From: an uncultured Caryophanales bacterium
GTDB lineage: Bacteria > Bacillota_I > Bacilli_A > RFN20 > CAG-826
NCBI GenBank assembly: GCA_947165725.1
Contig: CAMVBL010000046.1
Span: 1 to 7,656 of the forward strand
Direction: 5' to 3'
DNA length: 7,656 nt
Under the pieces are notes generated by a model. The model was given only the letters and a program-made list of their open reading frames with translations, made no database searches and was not told where the DNA came from. The position numbers and the translations under genes are program-made. This document shows positions 1-6,653 of this stretch, in pieces (the first letter of the stretch is position 1; the number at the start of each line of letters is the position of its first letter).

Positions 1-1340
1 GGGGTAACCATAACCAAGATGGTTGGGGCATTAACCAAGAACACATCTGGGCTAAATCACATGGTTTTGACACTAAAGGTAGTGATGGTACTGGTGGCGC
101 TAGAGGTGACCCAATGCACTTATGGGCCGGTAATGGTTGGGCTAATCATGAACATAGCAATTATTTCTTTGCTTTTGTTGATAAGACAAAAGATTATAGT
201 GATGCTGGTACTAAGTATCAAACAGCTTATGGTAACTTAACTGGTTATTCTAAAAATGCCGGTGGTAACGAAAAAGTATTCGAACCACAAGATAGTGATA
301 AAGGTGATATCGCTAGAGCTATCTTCTATATGGTCGCTAGATATAACAACTATGCAGGCGCAACCGAAGGCATTGATGGCAATAATCCAAATCTTGTGAT
401 GCTTAATGACTTATCACAAAATAATACAACCGGTACAAGTACCGCTTCTAAATCATTTGGAATGGGCTTATTAAGTGACTTATTAGCTTGGAATAAACTC
501 GATCCAGTTGATGAATACGAAGTTCATAGAAATAATCTTCTTTATAAGAACTACACAAATAATAGAAACCCATTTATTGATTTCCCAGAATGGGCGGAAT
601 ATATCTGGGGTACCGCTAATTATGATGGTACAGGTTATAACTCCACACCTAAAGGTGCTGCTAAACCTGCTACTGATGTCATTGGTCAAGCTGGTGACAC
701 ATTTGAAGTATCCGTTGAAGATATCAAATTCTCAGTGGGTGAAACAGTTAAAGTGTCTGGCAAGAACGCTGACGCTGATATCGCTTGGTCAGTCGACGAT
801 AATAGTGTAGTTTCCCTTGATAAAACTAGCACTGTTAACGATGAAGAAGTGACGATTACTGCTTTAAAAAACGGCACAACTACAATCCGTGCTTCAGCCT
901 ATACTGGTGGTGACTTAATTAATAAGACAATCAGTGTTACTGTTAGTGACTTAATCATCGAAAGCATTTCTGTTTCCGGCATGAAGACAGAATTCAAAGT
1001 GGGTGATGAGTTCTCCACTGAAGGCTTGAAAGTCAAAGTTAATTATAAAAACGGCACAAGTGAAGAAATCACAACTGGCTTTACAGTTAGTAAACCTGAT
1101 ATGTCTAAAGAAGGTGAACAAACTGTCACTGTTACCTATCAAGATATATCCGTAACTTATAGAATTAATATCGCTAAAGCGTCTATTCCAATGCTTTATA
1201 TCTATATCGGAGTGGGCGTTGGTGTCTTAGTGCTCATTATCTTAATTATCATCTTTGTTAACGGTAGCAAGAAGACCAAAAAGAAAATGTTAAAAGCGGC
1301 GAAAAAAGGCGCGAAAGCCTATAAGAAAAGTAAGAAGTGA
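1..1340 (+). CDS. Membrane-anchored endonuclease I family nuclease with Ig-like domains (5' truncated)
   Basis: The frame is open from the left edge (first full codon at 3), so the N-terminus, presumably with a signal peptide, is missing; an internal Met at 114 is not the start. Numbering from codon 3, residues 1-205 match the endonuclease I (Vvn/EndA-type, beta-beta-alpha metal) family. Visible are NQEHIW (11-16, with the Glu-His metal/catalytic pair), DPMHLWAGNG (36-45), an HSN segment (51-53), DIARAIFYM (102-110), LDPVDEYEVHRN (166-177) and RNPFIDFPEWAE (188-199). A Big_2-like domain (about 235-315) and a Big_3-like domain (about 318-390) follow, then a transmembrane helix (398-419) and a 26-residue Lys-rich tail typical of a cytoplasmic stop-transfer anchor. 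The predicted role is non-specific cleavage of DNA or RNA outside the cell while tethered to the membrane. The family is clear; the substrate is inferred. It ends in TGA. Confidence 0.88.
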   Translation, partial: GNHNQDGWGINQEHIWAKSHGFDTKGSDGTGGARGDPMHLWAGNGWANHEHSNYFFAFVDKTKDYSDAGTKYQTAYGNLTGYSKNAGGNEKVFEPQDSDKGDIARAIFYMVARYNNYAGATEGIDGNNPNLVMLNDLSQNNTTGTSTASKSFGMGLLSDLLAWNKLDPVDEYEVHRNNLLYKNYTNNRNPFIDFPEWAEYIWGTANYDGTGYNSTPKGAAKPATDVIGQAGDTFEVSVEDIKFSVGETVKVSGKNADADIAWSVDDNSVVSLDKTSTVNDEEVTITALKNGTTTIRASAYTGGDLINKTISVTVSDLIIESISVSGMKTEFKVGDEFSTEGLKVKVNYKNGTSEEITTGFTVSKPDMSKEGEQTVTVTYQDISVTYRINIAKASIPMLYIYIGVGVGVLVLIILIIIFVNGSKKTKKKMLKAAKKGAKAYKKSKK

Positions 1341-1380
1341 CTTCCTCCCCACGCTTCTTTAAGCGGTAGGAGTATGTCAC
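1341..1380 (+). mobile_element. IS200/IS605-like right-end hairpin (possible remnant)
   Basis: Directly after the nuclease stop there is an imperfect hairpin. CTCC (1345-1348) pairs with GGAG (1369-1372), and CGCTT (1352-1356) pairs with AAGCG (1361-1365) around a CTTT loop, with a 3x3 internal loop between the stems. It is followed by TATGTCAC. From memory, a short stem followed by GGAGTATGTCAC-like sequence resembles right ends of IS200/IS605 elements, which also form the 3' end of TnpB guide RNA. No tnpA or tnpB gene is present, so at most this is a remnant or a non-autonomous end. It lies between two converging genes, so a weak terminator is the plain alternative, although no U-tract follows on either strand. 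Confidence 0.33.
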
Positions 1381-1392
1381 TCTCTGGGGCAT

Positions 1393-2751
1393 TTATTTCT
1401 TTAAAGATAATGCTTTATTTTTTTCTTCAAAGTCTTTATATATATGATTAAATTTTCCACTAACTTTATTTGCTTGAGGTAATTCATCAGATAAAAATAT
1501 TTCTACATCATATATATCTTTACTATTTAAAAACTCTTGTAAATCTTTTGTTGCTTTGTTAAAAGCAACTTCTTTATTATCTGTAAGAAGTCTTAACTCT
1601 AATTTATTACTTGATCTTTGAATTAATTGGAATCTTTTAATTTCAGGTATTTCTTCTAATATTTTATAAAATGACATAGGAGCAATTAATATGCCATTTT
1701 CAAATTTTAAAATATCATCAGTTCTTCCCTCAATTTCTAACCAACAAGAATTCTTGCCACAATTACATTTTTCATTATGAACTATGATTCTATCAGTTAA
1801 CTCATACCTTATGATAGGTTGAATGTAATTAGATAAATTTGTTATTAAAACCTTATCTGAGCGAACACCAAATCCAACAGGATTATTATTTTTATCAACA
1901 GGTTCTACTATTACCCAATCTTCATTTATATGCAAATGCTTTTCTGAACATTCACATGCCACTTCACCTGCTTCAGTACATGAGTAATGTGTTTGAACAT
2001 AACATCCAAATTTCTTTTCCAATTTATTTCTTATTTCATCTGTTAAAAGCTCTCCACCTGTAATAACTACATCTGGGCTAATTGTAAGTTCTTTAAAACT
2101 TGAAAGTAATGCAAGATTTGATGGATATCCACTTAACATAGATGGATTGAACTCATTTAATTCTTTTATAATCTGTTCTTCTGGTGCGTTAACATCTACA
2201 GTTATTTTATTTTTCTTTCTAGGCATTTGAAGTTGTAGATATCTTGACATTCCACAAGCCAAGTAAAAACCATAGTTTGCAAAAACTCCTGCCGTTCTTT
2301 TACCATTTTTCATGAACTTTTTAAAATCTTCTTTTCTCGCAAAAGTTCTAAAAGCCGCTACTGCCGAAGCAACATTGATACTCTTCTTATCATATAAAAT
2401 AGTTGCAGGATTTCCAGTTGAACCTGAAGTTTTAAAGATAAGATATTTATCGTCTATCATACGACCAACATTTTCTGTATCTTTAGTGAATTCATTAATT
2501 CTTTCCATAGTTATATTGCTATCAGTAATCCAAATATCAAAATTTTTCATCATAGCAACTTTATTTGTTGGTGGTAAATCTTCTAAACTAAAATTATCGC
2601 CAACATCTTTATATAATTCTTTAAAATATGGACTATTTTGTCTTGCATATTCAACTAATTTTTTTAACCTTTTATATTGTAGTTTTTTTATCTCATTAGG
2701 TGACATATTACCACCTTTATGAGTTTTTATCAGTGTACCAATTAAACCCAT
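1393..2751 (-). CDS. CapK/PaaK-like adenylate-forming enzyme (phenylacetate-CoA ligase family)
   Basis: This 452-residue protein is full length for the COG1541 (PaaK / CapK / F390 synthetase-related) branch of adenylate-forming enzymes, which activate a carboxylic acid with ATP. It shows the N-terminal LVEYARQNSPYFKELY segment (32-47), the ATP-binding loop TSGSTGNP (108-115), GGELL (232-236), YSCTEAGE (256-263), HINEDWV (274-280), YELTD (316-320), CNCG (329-332) and GRTDD (342-346). Cysteines at 266, 268, 329 and 331 could hold a structural metal (inference). No acyl carrier, CoA-using partner or capsule gene is nearby, so the acid and acceptor are unknown. The start at 2751 has AAGAGGTG 5 bases upstream. 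An internal ATG at 2706 (Met16) has AAAGGTGG 4 bases upstream and is a real alternative. The gene is clearly AT-richer than its neighbours, which suggests acquisition from elsewhere. Confidence 0.85.
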   Translation of the reverse strand: MGLIGTLIKTHKGGNMSPNEIKKLQYKRLKKLVEYARQNSPYFKELYKDVGDNFSLEDLPPTNKVAMMKNFDIWITDSNITMERINEFTKDTENVGRMIDDKYLIFKTSGSTGNPATILYDKKSINVASAVAAFRTFARKEDFKKFMKNGKRTAGVFANYGFYLACGMSRYLQLQMPRKKNKITVDVNAPEEQIIKELNEFNPSMLSGYPSNLALLSSFKELTISPDVVITGGELLTDEIRNKLEKKFGCYVQTHYSCTEAGEVACECSEKHLHINEDWVIVEPVDKNNNPVGFGVRSDKVLITNLSNYIQPIIRYELTDRIIVHNEKCNCGKNSCWLEIEGRTDDILKFENGILIAPMSFYKILEEIPEIKRFQLIQRSSNKLELRLLTDNKEVAFNKATKDLQEFLNSKDIYDVEIFLSDELPQANKVSGKFNHIYKDFEEKNKALSLKK

Positions 2752-2770
2752 TTAAACACCTCTTGTAGCT

Positions 2771-2776
2771 ATTATA
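2771..2776 (-). promoter_or_regulatory. Candidate -10 box for the CapK-like gene
   Basis: The minus strand reads a perfect TATAAT here, 19 bases before the ATG at 2751. No good -35 hexamer sits 16-18 bases upstream. Transcription would begin near 2764, exactly at the start of the AAGAGGTG ribosome site for the upstream ATG, or leave a leader of about 58 bases if translation starts at 2706. In such AT-rich DNA a TATAAT can occur by chance. Confidence 0.35.
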
Positions 2777-2867
2777 TCTTTCTTAAGAACGTAAGATTAC
2801 TATATTATGATTCAAATTCTTCTAATTAGCCAATCTATTCTTTTTAAAAAATAAAAAGTATGTGGCT

Positions 2868-3752
2868 TTATTTTATTAGATATTCACCGGCTTTTTTGCC
2901 TAACTCTAACATCGATAGACTATCGTAGTGAGCGTCATCATTTGGATCTTCTCCACTCGTGGTTTTTAGATTTAAGTCTAATGAGTTATTATCTTCTCCA
3001 TTAGTTTTAATGCAGTAGTTGTGTTCATTAGTTTTTGCAAATTGATTCTTTGCGTTATTTATTTGCGTTGAGTGAATCCAATACATTGATTTTGTGGATA
3101 TTTCTGCATCGACAAAGTTCATATAGCCATAGACATATTCATTTAAGTCTTTTCTTATATTGTTTACAAACTGCTTTAATGCCTTTCCATATGTCTTGTT
3201 TAAGTAGTTAACAGAATCACTTTCTCCTTGCATCCAAAATAAGCCTCTAACTCTTGGGTTTTTACCGCTTTCCCTAAGATATTCTAATTGATTAAGAATA
3301 AAAGGAACAAAGCGATTATATAACTCATATTTTTTACCATCTTTATCGATGTATTCATTTTGTAAGCAAGAACCACTATAAGTGGCCTTAACGATATATG
3401 ATTGTTCTTCGTATGTTGATAAGGTTTCGGCGATACCGATTTCAGGACCAAAGAAACTTTCATTATTACCAAAACCAAACTTTGTAGGCAAAAAGTGGTT
3501 ATTGATATGTTCATCAACATCATAAGAGATTAAGACATTGGGATTACTAGAAACATATTTACTATAAACATCAGGTGCTTTTTCCTCTAAAAATCTCCAT
3601 TCCGCAACACCAGTCGCGTTACTTTGTCCCATAATTAAATAGACATCGTCGTAGTGGGTTTCATTATCAACTGGTTTAACGAAATAGCTATAGTCTTCAT
3701 TTACGCAGCCCACTAGTAATAAAGGAAATAAAAGAATAATTAAACGTTTCAT
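2868..3752 (-). CDS. Lipoprotein carbohydrate esterase, SASA/SGNH type
   Basis: This is a 294-residue lipoprotein. The start at 3752 places a signal peptide and lipobox (LLLVGC, Cys16) at the right distance. The same frame is open back to an ATG at 3830, but that start would precede the signal peptide with 26 extra residues and lie inside the terminator of the upstream gene. The enzyme part matches the SASA domain (sialate O-acetylesterase / CE6-like acetyl esterases): YLIMGQSN (38-45, nucleophile Ser44), FGPEIGIAETL (101-111), YSGS (125-128), GLFWMQGESD (170-179) and a C-terminal DDAH (272-275) carrying the Asp and His of the triad. It probably removes acetyl or similar acyl groups from sugars at the outer face of the membrane. 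The exact substrate cannot be read from the sequence. No clear Shine-Dalgarno site precedes the ATG, and no convincing promoter was found in 3753-3820. Confidence 0.82.
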   Translation of the reverse strand: MKRLIILLFPLLLVGCVNEDYSYFVKPVDNETHYDDVYLIMGQSNATGVAEWRFLEEKAPDVYSKYVSSNPNVLISYDVDEHINNHFLPTKFGFGNNESFFGPEIGIAETLSTYEEQSYIVKATYSGSCLQNEYIDKDGKKYELYNRFVPFILNQLEYLRESGKNPRVRGLFWMQGESDSVNYLNKTYGKALKQFVNNIRKDLNEYVYGYMNFVDAEISTKSMYWIHSTQINNAKNQFAKTNEHNYCIKTNGEDNNSLDLNLKTTSGEDPNDDAHYDSLSMLELGKKAGEYLIK

Positions 3753-3819
3753 ATTTAATGCATGTACTAGTTTAATTCTTTTCAAGAAAGAATGGTAGAA
3801 CACAGTAATAGAAAGCAAC

Positions 3820-3843
3820 AAAAAAGCCACATTAACGTGGCTT
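3820..3843 (-). terminator. Intrinsic terminator of the 3868-4233 gene
   Basis: On the minus strand AAGCCAC and GTGGCTT form a 7-bp stem (3824-3830 with 3837-3843) around a 6-base loop, and the final T's run on to give a six-T tail (3825 down to 3820). It lies 25 bases past the stop of the small membrane protein gene, so that gene and the esterase are probably separate transcripts. On the plus strand AATTTTT follows the same stem, so it might also work weakly in that direction. Confidence 0.7.
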
Positions 3844-3867
3844 AATTTTTGTTTGAATTAATCGAGA

Positions 3868-4233
3868 TTATTCAAGGTTTCTTAATCTTTCTAATGTTCT
3901 TCTTCTATTGGCCATCTTAACGTGGTTAGAAATACCACCCGCTAAAGCAATGATGTTACCAGCGGTTTCCACAAAACCAAACAAATAGATAAGAGCGATT
4001 GTGCCAGCAAATTTGGCCATGATTTCAGTTTCATCAACTGGACTACTTTGTTGTAAAGCGTATTCGTAAGCTTGGTTAACCAATATAGCCGCAACAATGA
4101 TGATCGCGATGATAGCGATAACGCTCATTGAGATACCAACACCAAGAGCGGTGTTTCTTTTTCTTCTGAACTGTTCAATTTCAGCTTGTAATCTGCTTTT
4201 ATCATTAACAGAATAACCATTAATTGTTTCCAT
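3868..4233 (-). CDS. Small two-helix membrane protein, function unknown
   Basis: I do not recognise this 121-residue protein. A charged N-terminal stretch (about 11-27, EIEQFRRKRN-like, helical) leads into a first transmembrane helix (29-52), a short polar loop with acidic residues (about 53-73), a second helix (75-101) rich in Gly and Ala, and an Arg-rich tail (109-121). Positive charges at both ends predict that both termini face the cytoplasm. The ATG at 4233 has a GAGGG site 9 bases upstream, a promoter at 4255-4284 and its own terminator, so it is a well-formed single-gene unit. No enzymatic motif is visible; the basic, helical ends could bind a partner or nucleic acid, but that is only a guess. 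Confidence 0.72.
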   Translation of the reverse strand: METINGYSVNDKSRLQAEIEQFRRKRNTALGVGISMSVIAIIAIIIVAAILVNQAYEYALQQSSPVDETEIMAKFAGTIALIYLFGFVETAGNIIALAGGISNHVKMANRRRTLERLRNLE

Positions 4234-4254
4234 ATTCTAATTCCCTCGCTTACT

Positions 4255-4284
4255 ATTTTAGGAAAAAATTAATTCATTTATCAA
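4255..4284 (-). promoter_or_regulatory. Sigma-A-type promoter for the 3868-4233 gene
   Basis: The minus strand shows TTGATA (4279-4284), an 18-base spacer and TAAAAT (4255-4260), each hexamer matching the vegetative consensus at 5 of 6 positions. The predicted start near 4248 leaves a leader of about 15 bases that just includes the GAGGG ribosome site. Confidence 0.6.
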
Positions 4285-4306
4285 TAAATATCGAAAATAT
4301 CGATAA
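4278..4306. repeat. Imperfect palindrome overlapping the -35 box (possible operator)
   Basis: TTATCAATA (4278-4286) and TATCGATAA (4298-4306) are inverted copies of a 9-base arm with one mismatch, spaced by 11 bases. The left arm covers the -35 box of the minus-strand promoter. A further TATCGA lies in the middle (4289-4294), and TTCGATAA recurs at 4361-4368 on the side of the plus-strand gene. A regulator controlling both divergent genes is possible, but AT-rich DNA produces such pairs by chance. Confidence 0.28.
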
Positions 4307-4363
4307 AATAGTATTTTTGGCATATTTTTGTATTCAAATCTGTCTATTTTTTTAGCAGTTTTC

Positions 4364-4387
4364 GATAATTGATTCGTCTTGTATAAT
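4364..4387 (+). promoter_or_regulatory. Candidate -10 boxes for the 4404 lipoprotein gene
   Basis: Two possible -10 hexamers are present: GATAAT (4364-4369) and a perfect TATAAT (4382-4387). The perfect one would start RNA near 4394, cutting into the GAGGGAG ribosome site (4388-4394) and leaving about 10 leader bases. The weaker one would give a leader of about 28 bases that keeps the site. Neither has a good -35 hexamer. Confidence 0.35.
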
Positions 4388-4403
4388 GAGGGAGCAAGAA
4401 ATT

Positions 4404-4994
4404 ATGAAAACAAATAAATTATTAATCAATCTCGGTCTATCATTTCTCACATTATCTATATCAGCCTGTGCTAATACTCCATCAAGTAGTAGCCAAATTA
4501 AATTAGAAGAGCACACTATTTCACGTTCGATTGTTGCTGACTATGGTCGACATGTCATAGACAATGTGACATTTTTATATGGCGGAGCATTAATCCCAAT
4601 TAGTCCAAGTGTTTGTGGCGTTTCTAATTTTGTGGTCGGTGATTATGTTGAAATAACTTACACTGGTGAAGTCTTAGAATTATTGACTTATCCATCAAGA
4701 TTTAGTGGGGAAATGAATGTCGTTAAAGCCGAACTTTATCCTGCAAGAATAGTGGAATATCTCGTAATGAATGTTCCTGGTGATACCGAAAATAAAGATC
4801 TCGTTCCAACAGAAGAGTTTAAAGAATACAGAATGATTTCTGCGGAATATGTCATTAATGAAGATGGGACCTTTGTTTCTTTAGAGTCTTTTATGAAGAC
4901 CGCTGAAGCGGACACTAAACTCTATGGTAGTAATCCTGCTACATTTAACTCATTCAATGTCACAGCGTTATACTCATATAATCCAAGACCATAA
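4404..4994 (+). CDS. Predicted lipoprotein of unknown function
   Basis: This 196-residue protein has a lipoprotein signal peptide: Lys-containing N-terminus, hydrophobic core, then LSISAC with the lipid-bearing Cys at 22, followed by a Ser-rich linker. I chose the ATG at 4404 because GAGGGAG lies 9 bases before it. An in-frame ATG at 4386 would put six charged or polar residues in front of the signal peptide and overlaps a TATAAT. The mature part looks mainly beta-stranded. A segment around residues 74-105 (VGDYVEITYTGEVLELL and following) loosely recalls small OB-like secreted domains such as DUF3221, but the match is weak. No catalytic motif is visible. The gene is divergent from 3868-4233 and ends at its own terminator. 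Confidence 0.75.
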   Translation: MKTNKLLINLGLSFLTLSISACANTPSSSSQIKLEEHTISRSIVADYGRHVIDNVTFLYGGALIPISPSVCGVSNFVVGDYVEITYTGEVLELLTYPSRFSGEMNVVKAELYPARIVEYLVMNVPGDTENKDLVPTEEFKEYRMISAEYVINEDGTFVSLESFMKTAEADTKLYGSNPATFNSFNVTALYSYNPRP

Positions 4995-5019
4995 CGGATA
5001 AATAATTCATTTACGCACT

Positions 5020-5043
5020 AAAAGGCCTTATGGGTCTTTTTTT
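5020..5043 (+). terminator. Intrinsic terminator after the 4404 lipoprotein gene
   Basis: AAAGGCC (5021-5027) pairs with GGTCTTT (5033-5039), including one G-U pair, around the loop TTATG, and the stem runs into seven T's ending at 5043. It begins about 25 bases after the stop and separates this gene from the phosphatase gene. Confidence 0.72.
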
Positions 5044-5082
5044 GATTAGCGTGCGACATTGTTGTTAATATTTGGCATATTG

Positions 5083-5111
5083 TTGAAAGTAAAAATAGTT
5101 TTTTGTAAACT
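5083..5111 (+). promoter_or_regulatory. Promoter of the phosphatase-like lipoprotein gene
   Basis: TTGAAA (5083-5088), a 17-base spacer and TAAACT (5106-5111) give a -35 at 5 of 6 and a -10 at 4 of 6 consensus matches. The predicted start near 5118 leaves a leader of about 25 bases that contains the GAAGAGG ribosome site (5128-5134), 8 bases before the ATG. Confidence 0.55.
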
Positions 5112-5142
5112 ATAGGCAATTAGAAATGAAGAGGATTTTATA

Positions 5143-6624
5143 ATGAAAAAAAGTTATCTTTTAGTTTCTGCTGTCATGGCCATGTGTTTATGCGCATGTC
5201 AAAACAATCCTGGTCCTAACAGTGGAAAATCAACTGAACCATCATTCCAACCAGTTGTGACTCCGACAATGGAAGTGAATTTTGCCAAACTTGAAAATGA
5301 CGTTATGGTTCCAGAACACGTTAAAGCTTACGTTGATGCAATGAAGGAACAAGAAGCCTTTATTACTTATCCATCTCGTGTTGATAGACTTAATTGTAAT
5401 ATGACATGGCAAGAAGCCGCTGATTACAAAGAAACAACCGATTCACAAAGCAACTATGATGATGATCATACAGGTGGTGTTGACGTTTGTACGATGTTAA
5501 AACGTGGCCAAGGTTATAATAATGTCCCAATCGAATTAAAATGGGAAGCTGCTGAAGGTCAAGATTTCAAAGATGCCAAGATTGTCTTCTGGAGCAAACA
5601 AGACCAAAGCGATAAGCGTGAAGTTCCAGTCGCAGCTGATGGTGTTAGCGCCAAATTACCAAATTTATTCCGTGGTACCAAATATTACTATCAATTGGTT
5701 AAAGGTGAAGAAGCTTCACAAATGAAGAATTTCTTAACTGGTGACTATCCACGTATGATTACAATGGGCGATATTTCTAACGTCCGTGATATTGGTGGTT
5801 ATGATACTTCCTATGGTGTTAAAACAAACCAAGGTTTAATCTTCCGTGGTGGTGAAATGGCACCAAAAGACTTCAACGATGGTGGTAACCGTCATAACGC
5901 TAACTGGACTGATGCCGCTCAAGAAGTCCAAGAAGATGTTATGAACATCGGTCTTGAATTAGACTTAAGAACAAAATCAGGCTCTGGAAGTATGACGGAA
6001 TCCCCATTAAACTGGGAAGGCGAATGGGAAGCTCCTAACTACAACGCTGACTTAAATAGTGTTACCGAAGCTGGTAACGTCAATGGCAAAGCGCAATACG
6101 TTAGATGCGCGATTAATTCCTTCCATAACTTCATCACTGATCAAAATAGAAAGAGTGAATCCGCTAACGCTGGTAGAAACTTAGTCAAAGAAATCTTTGA
6201 ATACTATGCCCAAGCTGATAAACAACACGTTTATTTCCACTGCTGGGGTGGTGCGGATAGAACTGGTGTTACTGGCTTCTTACTTAACGCTATCTTAGGT
6301 GTCAGTTATACTGATGCTATCATCGACTTCGAATTAACAACCTTGACAAATAACAAGAGATGCCATATGCACAATTCCACAAATGCTCATATGCCAAAAT
6401 TCTTAAATCTCTTTGTAACAGGTTATACATTTGAAAGAGATGGCCAACAATTCGAATATAAATTCGAAGAAGACAAAACACTTCGTTACAATGCTGATAA
6501 CTTATTAAAGGCTATGGGTGTTGAAGAAGAAACACTTGAAAAGATCCGTGGTATCATGCTTCCAGGCTATGCCGAAGGCAAGTTAACAGAAAACGAAATG
6601 GTCAATAAAGGTTCCTATAAATAG
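5143..6624 (+). CDS. Tyrosine-phosphatase-like lipoprotein (Y_phosphatase3 type)
   Basis: This 493-residue lipoprotein has its lipobox at LCAC (Cys19). Residues about 25-115 are unassigned; about 125-196 resemble a small beta-sandwich (Fn3-like), ending with RGTKYYYQL; the rest matches the bacterial tyrosine/dual-specificity phosphatase family Pfam calls Y_phosphatase3. Key motifs are NVRDIGGY (213-220), LIFRGGE, ELDLRT (around Asp274) and the P-loop HCWGGADR (366-373), which satisfies the HCX5R signature with nucleophile Cys367 and phosphate-binding Arg373. It should hydrolyse a phosphoester through a Cys-phosphate intermediate, here on the outside of the membrane; protein, lipid or small-molecule substrate is open. 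The phosphatase part is longer than a minimal domain, with an Asn/Gly-rich insertion between the NVRDIGGY and ELDLRT motifs. It has its own promoter, a GAGG ribosome site 8 bases before the ATG and a strong terminator; nearly uniform Pro CCA and frequent Gly GGT codons hint at high expression. Confidence 0.87.
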   Translation: MKKSYLLVSAVMAMCLCACQNNPGPNSGKSTEPSFQPVVTPTMEVNFAKLENDVMVPEHVKAYVDAMKEQEAFITYPSRVDRLNCNMTWQEAADYKETTDSQSNYDDDHTGGVDVCTMLKRGQGYNNVPIELKWEAAEGQDFKDAKIVFWSKQDQSDKREVPVAADGVSAKLPNLFRGTKYYYQLVKGEEASQMKNFLTGDYPRMITMGDISNVRDIGGYDTSYGVKTNQGLIFRGGEMAPKDFNDGGNRHNANWTDAAQEVQEDVMNIGLELDLRTKSGSGSMTESPLNWEGEWEAPNYNADLNSVTEAGNVNGKAQYVRCAINSFHNFITDQNRKSESANAGRNLVKEIFEYYAQADKQHVYFHCWGGADRTGVTGFLLNAILGVSYTDAIIDFELTTLTNNKRCHMHNSTNAHMPKFLNLFVTGYTFERDGQQFEYKFEEDKTLRYNADNLLKAMGVEEETLEKIRGIMLPGYAEGKLTENEMVNKGSYK

Positions 6625-6653
6625 ACCTCTCTTGTCCAAATAAAACAAATCTT

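Noticed and set aside
1338..1392. Reading TGA at 1338 as tryptophan, which would extend the nuclease beyond its Lys-rich tail.
   Set aside because: All Trp codons in the genes are TGG, the protein has a natural end after the basic tail, and the extension has no sensible sequence.
2312..2722. A 136-codon open frame on the plus strand.
   Set aside because: It is antisense to a well-matched CapK-like gene, has no ribosome site, and its hydrophobic make-up is what the reverse of Lys/Glu/Asn-rich coding sequence gives.
2828..2867. A hairpin after the esterase gene: AGCCA/TGGCT outside and CTTTTT/AAAAAG inside.
   Set aside because: The arms are mostly A-T, the joining regions do not pair, and no T-tract follows on the minus strand, so it is too weak to call a terminator.
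3753..3830. A longer start for the esterase at the ATG ending at 3830, adding 26 residues.
   Set aside because: It would place residues before a proper lipoprotein signal peptide and start within the terminator of the upstream gene.
4386..4403. An earlier in-frame ATG at 4386 for the unknown lipoprotein.
   Set aside because: It lies inside TATAATG, has no ribosome site, and would put polar residues before the signal peptide; ATG 4404 has GAGGGAG at good spacing.
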